From Ignavibacteria bacterium (GTDB lineage: Bacteria > Bacteroidota > Ignavibacteria > UBA10030): a stretch of 64,000 nt of DNA. Shown here piece by piece: positions 59,633-64,000 of the stretch. The position numbers and the translations under genes are program-made. The number at the start of each line of letters is the position of its first letter. The first letter of the stretch is position 1. A model generated the notes under the pieces. That model ran no database searches, had not been told where the DNA came from, and worked only from the letters and a program-made list of their open reading frames with translations. Location: NCBI GenBank assembly GCA_016873805.1, contig VGVZ01000013.1, positions 1-64,000 of the forward strand. Direction: 5' to 3'.

Positions 59633-60718
59633 TCATCGTTTGATGCGCGCACTCCCCCCGCCCATCACATGCTTGATCTCTTCCATCGTGACCATGCTTG
59701 TGTCGCCGCGCGTCGATTGCAGCAGCGCCCCGTGCGCGGTCCCCATTTCCACACACTCCTGCGGATTCATTCCATGGAGCAAACCGTAGACAAATCCACT
59801 GCAGAAGCCGTCGCCTCCGCCAACCCGATCTTCAATTTCCAGATTGGCATACTTTCGAGACTCATAGAACGTGCCGTCATAGTACATAATTGCGGACCAG
59901 TTGTTCACGAGTCCGCTCACGACTTCGCGCAGCGTGGTTCCCACCGCGTTGATATTCGGATAGGTCGCCACCACTTTCTTCACCATCTTTTTGTATCCTT
60001 CGATCGGGAGCGATGACAACTGCTCATCGGCCCCTTCGACCTCAAAGCCGAGCACTTTCTGAAAGTCCTCTTCATTCCCGATCAAGACGTGGATGTACGG
60101 GACGAGTTTCTTGGTTACCTCAATCGCCTTGTTGCTGGACCAGAGTTTGCTTCGGAAATTTAGATCGTAGCTCACGATCGTGCCTGCCTCGTGCGCGGCT
60201 TTCATGGATTCGAGGGCAACGTCGGCACAGCTGTCACTGAGTGCCGTGAAGATGCCCCCTGTGTGAAACCACCGGATTTTTCTCCGCGAAAAAATCCGTG
60301 GCCAGTCAACCTCACCCGGTTTCATGTGGGCCACGGCCGTGTGACCACGATCGTACAGCGTCACGCTCGCCCGGACCCCCATGCCGACCTCCGTGAAATT
60401 CAGTCCGATGCGATCCGCTCTTCCCGAACCGTCATACGGCACCCAGATGACCTCACTCAGATCCATACCGCTTGCGTTGGCATGATTCCGAATGAAATGG
60501 CCAAGCGGATTATCGACCAGTCGGGAAATCCATCCGGTGCGCAGTCCGTAGCGTGCGAGTGCATAGGAGACGTTGTACTCGCCGCCGCCCGCATATGCCT
60601 CGAAGAGAGGGGTGAGCTCGATGCGCTGGTGTCCCGGGGGGCTGAGGCGTATCATGCACTCACCAAGTGTCAGAAGATCGAATTCACACTCCGTTGCCGA
60701 TTTGATGTTCAGAGCCAT
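59633..60718 (-). CDS. kdgK: 2-keto-3-deoxygluconate kinase (PfkB family)
   Basis: This 361-residue sugar kinase of the ribokinase family phosphorylates KDG to KDPG. The opening LLTLGECMIRLSPPGHQRIE and GGEYNVSYALARYGLRTGWI (near residues 44-63) are typical of KDG kinases. The ATP/catalytic motif reads EDRVGGGDGFCSGFVYGLLH (near 299), with the base aspartate in GGGD. It is slightly longer than E. coli KdgK (309) because of internal insertions, as in other Bacteroidota. It lies 37 bases before eda. It receives KDG from KduD, from the DEH reductase and from mannonate dehydration. Confidence 0.92.
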   Translation of the reverse strand: MALNIKSATECEFDLLTLGECMIRLSPPGHQRIELTPLFEAYAGGGEYNVSYALARYGLRTGWISRLVDNPLGHFIRNHANASGMDLSEVIWVPYDGSGRADRIGLNFTEVGMGVRASVTLYDRGHTAVAHMKPGEVDWPRIFSRRKIRWFHTGGIFTALSDSCADVALESMKAAHEAGTIVSYDLNFRSKLWSSNKAIEVTKKLVPYIHVLIGNEEDFQKVLGFEVEGADEQLSSLPIEGYKKMVKKVVATYPNINAVGTTLREVVSGLVNNWSAIMYYDGTFYESRKYANLEIEDRVGGGDGFCSGFVYGLLHGMNPQECVEMGTAHGALLQSTRGDTSMVTMEEIKHVMGGGSARIKR

Positions 60719-60758
60719 TCCGTCATCCCTCAGTTGTTAGTGCGAACAATCCGCGAGA

Positions 60759-62009
60759 TCATTTCAGTCGGTAGAGATCCTGGCCGGCTTTGTCGATGAC
60801 GATATGTTCTTCGTCCTGATTCGCCCGCCATTCCTCGACATCGATCGTTCGATAGTCGCGAAATTCCAGATTGATTGCCTTGCAGACGTCTTCCGGAATC
60901 GAAGTCGCAAGACTCACGCGCACGCGAGGCCGCTCGACGCCGTCCAGAAACGTACCGATGCCGCGCACGTTTGTCGAGTGGGCAAGGATCAGTTTTGATT
61001 CACTCTTGAATCGATCCCACTGGTTGACAAAATAGTCCCGCACATGGTAGCCGATCCGTTTGATCGCCTCCCCGTGGACGAATGAGACTTCTTTGATGTG
61101 CGGGGCATAGATGATCACCTCTCCCCCCTCCGCCATGACCGGCTCGGTTTTGTACATTACTTTGCCGCCGACCCACACATCGTCATAGATCTTCGGCGCG
61201 AGGCCGAGCACCTGCTTGAGCGGTTTTTGGCGGTACACGATGTGAATTCTCGCGGAACAGTCTGCAGTCTTCTCCCAGGCCTCCCACGTATCACCGACGT
61301 ACAGACAGGCGAGCCCCTGATTGCCAACGGCGAAACAGAAGCTGAAGTGCGGCACCGTGAGAAAGGCAGCTGCACGTTCGATAATGGCGCGCACCGGATT
61401 ATGCTTGACACCATTGATGTCAGGATTCGTGATGAGTGCTCCCACCCAATGGAAGAGCTGGACAAGCTCAAGTCCGGCAATCCCAGGGAAGAAGTACTTG
61501 TTCCCTCCGGAAAATCCGGCGGTCTCGTGCGGCACGATGGGACTGACGATGAAGATCTGATCGTACTCGAGGACCAGCCTGTTCATCGTGATGTTCACTT
61601 CCTCCCTCAGATGTCCGCCGGAGAGATCGTGAAACTCATCGGGGGAAATCGTTCCGATGGACGTGAGCGACGCCCGGTCCTTGTAATCGTGACTGAAGAA
61701 GCGGACCTTGCCGTATTTCTGCTGATGATCGGAAGCGGACAGTTTCAGCATCGTCAGCGTTTGATCGTACGGCATCGGTACGTGCGTCCCGCTCGCAATC
61801 AGATAGTCGAGGGCGCGGACTCTTGTCCCGATTTCATCATAGAAAATCCGGAAGAAGAGGTCAAGCGGAGCGTGGCGCGTATAGTCGGGGATCAAGACGA
61901 GGATCCGCTTGCCGTCCAGGGGAACATCCGCAAGCCCTTCAGAACAGATCGTTCGGATTTCTTCCGTTGATAACGCGCCCGTTCGCGTTTCTTTTCCCCA
62001 GACACTCAT
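60759..62009 (-). CDS. LarA-like (DUF2088) putative sugar-acid racemase/epimerase
   Basis: This protein of about 416 residues belongs to the lactate racemase (LarA) superfamily, whose characterised members use a nickel-pincer nucleotide to racemise or epimerise 2-hydroxy acids. Landmarks are ILVLIPDYTRHAPLDLFFRI near residue 38, ASGTHVPMPYDQTLTMLKLS near 72 and HETAGFSGGNKYFFPGIAGL near 170, which holds the lysine that anchors the cofactor in LarA. KHNPVRAIIERAA follows. The ATG at 62009 has AAGGAGG upstream; one at 62024 overlaps the preceding stop codon. Its place beside kdgK and a mannonate oxidoreductase suggests a sugar acid as substrate, for example a gluconate/mannonate-type 2-epimerisation. 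No cofactor synthesis genes (larBCE) are present here. Confidence 0.8.
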   Translation of the reverse strand: MSVWGKETRTGALSTEEIRTICSEGLADVPLDGKRILVLIPDYTRHAPLDLFFRIFYDEIGTRVRALDYLIASGTHVPMPYDQTLTMLKLSASDHQQKYGKVRFFSHDYKDRASLTSIGTISPDEFHDLSGGHLREEVNITMNRLVLEYDQIFIVSPIVPHETAGFSGGNKYFFPGIAGLELVQLFHWVGALITNPDINGVKHNPVRAIIERAAAFLTVPHFSFCFAVGNQGLACLYVGDTWEAWEKTADCSARIHIVYRQKPLKQVLGLAPKIYDDVWVGGKVMYKTEPVMAEGGEVIIYAPHIKEVSFVHGEAIKRIGYHVRDYFVNQWDRFKSESKLILAHSTNVRGIGTFLDGVERPRVRVSLATSIPEDVCKAINLEFRDYRTIDVEEWRANQDEEHIVIDKAGQDLYRLK

Positions 62010-62020
62010 CGCACCCTCCT

Positions 62021-63172
62021 TCATTGTTCAGCCGTCACAAATCCCAGTTTCCTCAGCGTCTCAGCAATTTCACTCGCCCCGCCGGTTGTCCTAACCGTGG
62101 TGTTCGAAAATTCACGACGGAGCGGATAGCCCGCGCGGAGGTTCGAAAAGTACGCCCCCCGCTGTGCCGAGTCCGCATCTATGATCCCGTGCAGTCGCGC
62201 ATCGTCCCGTTCGATATCGTAGCAACCGGAGACCACTCGGAGGAGATCCTGCTCCATCCCTCCGGGTGAAGCGGGGAGGTCGACGCTCGGGAGCGGTACC
62301 ATCCCAATGGTCGTCGGGACCTTCCATTTCTCCTTGCATTCGAAATGGTCGCACACGGCCGAAGCGATCATTCGCACGGCATTGACTTTCCCATCGAATG
62401 AGTACCCCGCGATATGAGGTGTTGCCAGTTCGACCAGTTTCAGCAGTTCAACATCGATGTTCGGTTCCTTTTCCCACACATCCAACACTGCTCCGGCAAT
62501 TCTCTTGCCGGCGAGGGCTTCCTTGATCGCGACGGTCTGCACGACGGCACCTCGCGAGGTGTTGATGAGGTAGGAGTCCTTGCGCATCCTCCCGATCCGC
62601 TCTTTATCGAACAGATGGTATGTCGGATCGTCGCCGCTCTTCGTGAGCGGGACATGGAGCGTGATGTAGTCGGCTTCCATGAGATCATCAAGAGCGACAT
62701 ACCGTTGCTCGCCGGTTCGTCTCTGGAGCGGCGGATCGTTCTGAAGAACTTCCATCCCAAGCGCCCCGGCCGCCTCCACCATTCGAGATCCGATATTCCC
62801 GATGCCGACAATTCCGAGTCTCTTCCCTCTCAGAGAGGAACCGTGACGCACAGCCAGTGTCAGGAGGGCCGCGACGACATATTCCTTCACGGAGTTTGCG
62901 TTACAGCCCGGAGCGCTTGCGAACCCGATTCCTCGAGAGGCGAGATAATCGAGGTCCACATGGTCCGTTCCGATTGTCGTTGTTCCCACAAACCGGACCC
63001 GACTGCCTTCGAGCAGATCCCTGGTGACTCTTGTCTCCGATCGCACAATCAGCACGTCCGCGTCTCGGACCGCCTCTTGGGTCATCTCATGCGAGCCCAG
63101 AGTTGCGACAGTGCCGAGATGAGTGAACGCTTCGGTGCCGAAAGGAGTCTTTTTGTCGATCAGAATGTTCAT
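62021..63172 (-). CDS. PdxB-like D-2-hydroxyacid dehydrogenase
   Basis: This 383-residue NAD-dependent 2-hydroxyacid dehydrogenase resembles 4-phosphoerythronate dehydrogenase PdxB of vitamin B6 synthesis. Evidence is VRFVGTTTIGTDHVDLDYLA near residue 79, FASAPGCNANSVKEYVVAAL near 98, and the Rossmann motif LGIVGIGNIGSRMVEAAGAL near 120. The catalytic Arg lies in INTSRGAVVQT, Glu in DVWEKEPNID and His in LATPHIAGYSFDGKVNAVR. There is also a C-terminal dimerisation-like extension ending near YPLRREF, which PdxB has and simple glycerate dehydrogenases lack. It overlaps the LarA-like gene region and follows the SDR gene by 23 bases. A role in uronate metabolism instead of pyridoxal synthesis is possible from context. 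Confidence 0.78.
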   Translation of the reverse strand: MNILIDKKTPFGTEAFTHLGTVATLGSHEMTQEAVRDADVLIVRSETRVTRDLLEGSRVRFVGTTTIGTDHVDLDYLASRGIGFASAPGCNANSVKEYVVAALLTLAVRHGSSLRGKRLGIVGIGNIGSRMVEAAGALGMEVLQNDPPLQRRTGEQRYVALDDLMEADYITLHVPLTKSGDDPTYHLFDKERIGRMRKDSYLINTSRGAVVQTVAIKEALAGKRIAGAVLDVWEKEPNIDVELLKLVELATPHIAGYSFDGKVNAVRMIASAVCDHFECKEKWKVPTTIGMVPLPSVDLPASPGGMEQDLLRVVSGCYDIERDDARLHGIIDADSAQRGAYFSNLRAGYPLRREFSNTTVRTTGGASEIAETLRKLGFVTAEQ

Positions 63173-63195
63173 GGATCGCGATGCTCGGGATCACC

Positions 63196-63975
63196 CTAGA
63201 TCGTCATTGCCGTGAATCCGCCGTCTACCACGACAAGCGATCCGGTGACAAACGACGATGCCTTCTCTGAAGCGAGCCAGATCACCGCACCGATCAGCTC
63301 ATTTGGTTCACCATACCGATTCATCGGCGTGTGCCGGAAGATCGATTGTTTCCGCTCCTCGGTCAAGATCTTTCGATTCTGTTCCGCGGGAAAGAAACCG
63401 GGGACGAGCGCATTGACCCGGACACGATGTGGAGCCCATTCCCGCGCGAGAAATCGCGTGAGGTTGTTCACACCCGCTTTCGATATGGAATAGGTGAACA
63501 CCTTGGAGAGCGGAATTTCGGACGACGCGGACGAAATATTGATGATACTCCCCCCCTGGTTCTGATCGACAAGAACTTTGCCGAAGACCTGACACCCGAG
63601 GAACACGCCCTTGAGATTGGTTTCGAGGATTCGGTTCCACTCCTCTTCCTGAAGCTCGAAGACGGGCGTGGGGGAGTTGATCCCCGCCGCGTTGATGACG
63701 ACGTCGATCCGGCCCAGTTCTTTCAGCACGGTGTCACGTGCACTCTCGAGATCTCCCTTTGTGGTCACATTCACCTGGACGGCGATGGCCTTCCGTCCCA
63801 GCCCTCGAACGGCTTCCGCACGCGCCCGCGCGTTCTCCAGATTGAAGTCCAGGATTGCGGCATCCGCTCCCGCGGACGCAAGCCCCATCGCGAGATCACC
63901 GGCGAGCACGCCGCCGCCGCCGATCACGACGGCGATTTTTCCTTCCAGCCCGAATAGATTCTCAACATATGACAT
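63196..63975 (-). CDS. SDR-type D-fructuronate reductase/D-mannonate oxidoreductase (YjmF-like)
   Basis: This 259-residue short-chain dehydrogenase most likely reduces D-fructuronate to D-mannonate with NADH. The glycine-rich site is VVIGGGGVLAGDLAMGLASA (near residue 17), NAAGIN follows near 94, and the catalytic serine lies in NISSASSE with Tyr/Lys in YSISKAGVN (near 160). The long block LVPGFFPAEQNRKILTEERK followed by HTPMNRYGEPNELIGAVIWL is typical of the Bacillus YjmF-type mannonate oxidoreductases. AGGAGGT precedes the ATG. It is the first gene of the KDG run seen here. Mannonate dehydratase (UxuA), the next enzyme, would be expected just beyond the window edge. Confidence 0.86.
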   Translation of the reverse strand: MSYVENLFGLEGKIAVVIGGGGVLAGDLAMGLASAGADAAILDFNLENARARAEAVRGLGRKAIAVQVNVTTKGDLESARDTVLKELGRIDVVINAAGINSPTPVFELQEEEWNRILETNLKGVFLGCQVFGKVLVDQNQGGSIINISSASSEIPLSKVFTYSISKAGVNNLTRFLAREWAPHRVRVNALVPGFFPAEQNRKILTEERKQSIFRHTPMNRYGEPNELIGAVIWLASEKASSFVTGSLVVVDGGFTAMTI

Positions 63976-64000
63976 GGTACGATACCTCCTGTTTGGAGTT

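Noticed and set aside
1-64000. CRISPR array or cas genes
   Set aside because: No regularly spaced direct repeats and no Cas-like proteins are present; the repeats at 52.6-59 kb are palindromic and irregularly spaced.

Overview
The window looks like a chromosomal segment of a Gram-negative FCB-group bacterium, most likely an Ignavibacteria/Chlorobi-type member of the Bacteroidota. The evidence is several proteins with type IX secretion (T9SS) C-termini of the NYPNPFNPST kind, large TonB-dependent receptors carrying an N-terminal carboxypeptidase-regulatory-like domain, PorV/OmpP1-type outer-membrane proteins, and promoters combining TTGACA with TAnnnTTG-like -10 boxes. Almost every gene lies on the minus strand; the only clear plus-strand genes are a HigBA toxin-antitoxin pair.

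Region 1 (0.1-5.0 kb): tRNA-Ser(GCT), a FadL/OmpP1-family outer-membrane protein with a clear promoter and terminator, an unknown protein, a GNAT acetyltransferase and a lipoprotein phosphoesterase.

Region 2 (3.8-20.5 kb): a probable phytate/inositol utilisation locus. One run of genes encodes a TonB receptor, a beta-propeller phytase lipoprotein, an organophosphate:phosphate-antiporter-family transporter, a PfkB kinase closely resembling Thermotoga TM0415, and the phosphoesterase. Upstream lies an apparent operon that matches the Thermotoga maritima inositol pathway gene for gene (iolM, iolN, iolO, a sugar ABC importer, iolG and a LacI-type regulator). It starts at a promoter overlapped by two 14-bp LacI-type operators.

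Region 3 (20.8-52.2 kb): a roughly 30-kb polyuronate utilisation locus. It has two PL6 lyases, an ExuT-like transporter, KdgF, 6-phosphogluconate dehydrogenase, UxaC, KduI, a GH2 enzyme, a DUF4861 protein, a GH88 unsaturated glucuronyl hydrolase, an esterase remnant, a PL38/PL5-like lyase, two T9SS-exported proteins (beta-helix and G8-like), KduD, a PL17-type oligoalginate lyase and an SDR (probable DEH reductase). A four-gene outer-membrane set without SusD and a FadR-family regulator complete it. Alginate, glucuronan or related uronic-acid polymers are the likely substrates.

Region 4 (52.3-58.95 kb): an accessory island. It consists of single-function units (VOC protein; secreted protein; fluoride riboswitch-crcB-DUF190; HigBA; a restriction-modification cluster) separated by related palindromic elements that resemble integron attC sites. 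The island abuts a truncated glycerate kinase gene.

Region 5 (58.95-64 kb): Eda, KDG kinase, a LarA-like (DUF2088) protein, a PdxB-like dehydrogenase and an SDR-type fructuronate reductase/mannonate oxidoreductase. These carry products of regions 2 and 3 into KDG, KDPG, pyruvate and glyceraldehyde 3-phosphate. Inositol degradation by the Thermotoga route ends in D-tagaturonate, a uronate-pathway intermediate, so the two catabolic loci are metabolically connected. Mannonate dehydratase and a tagaturonate epimerase or reductase are not in the window.
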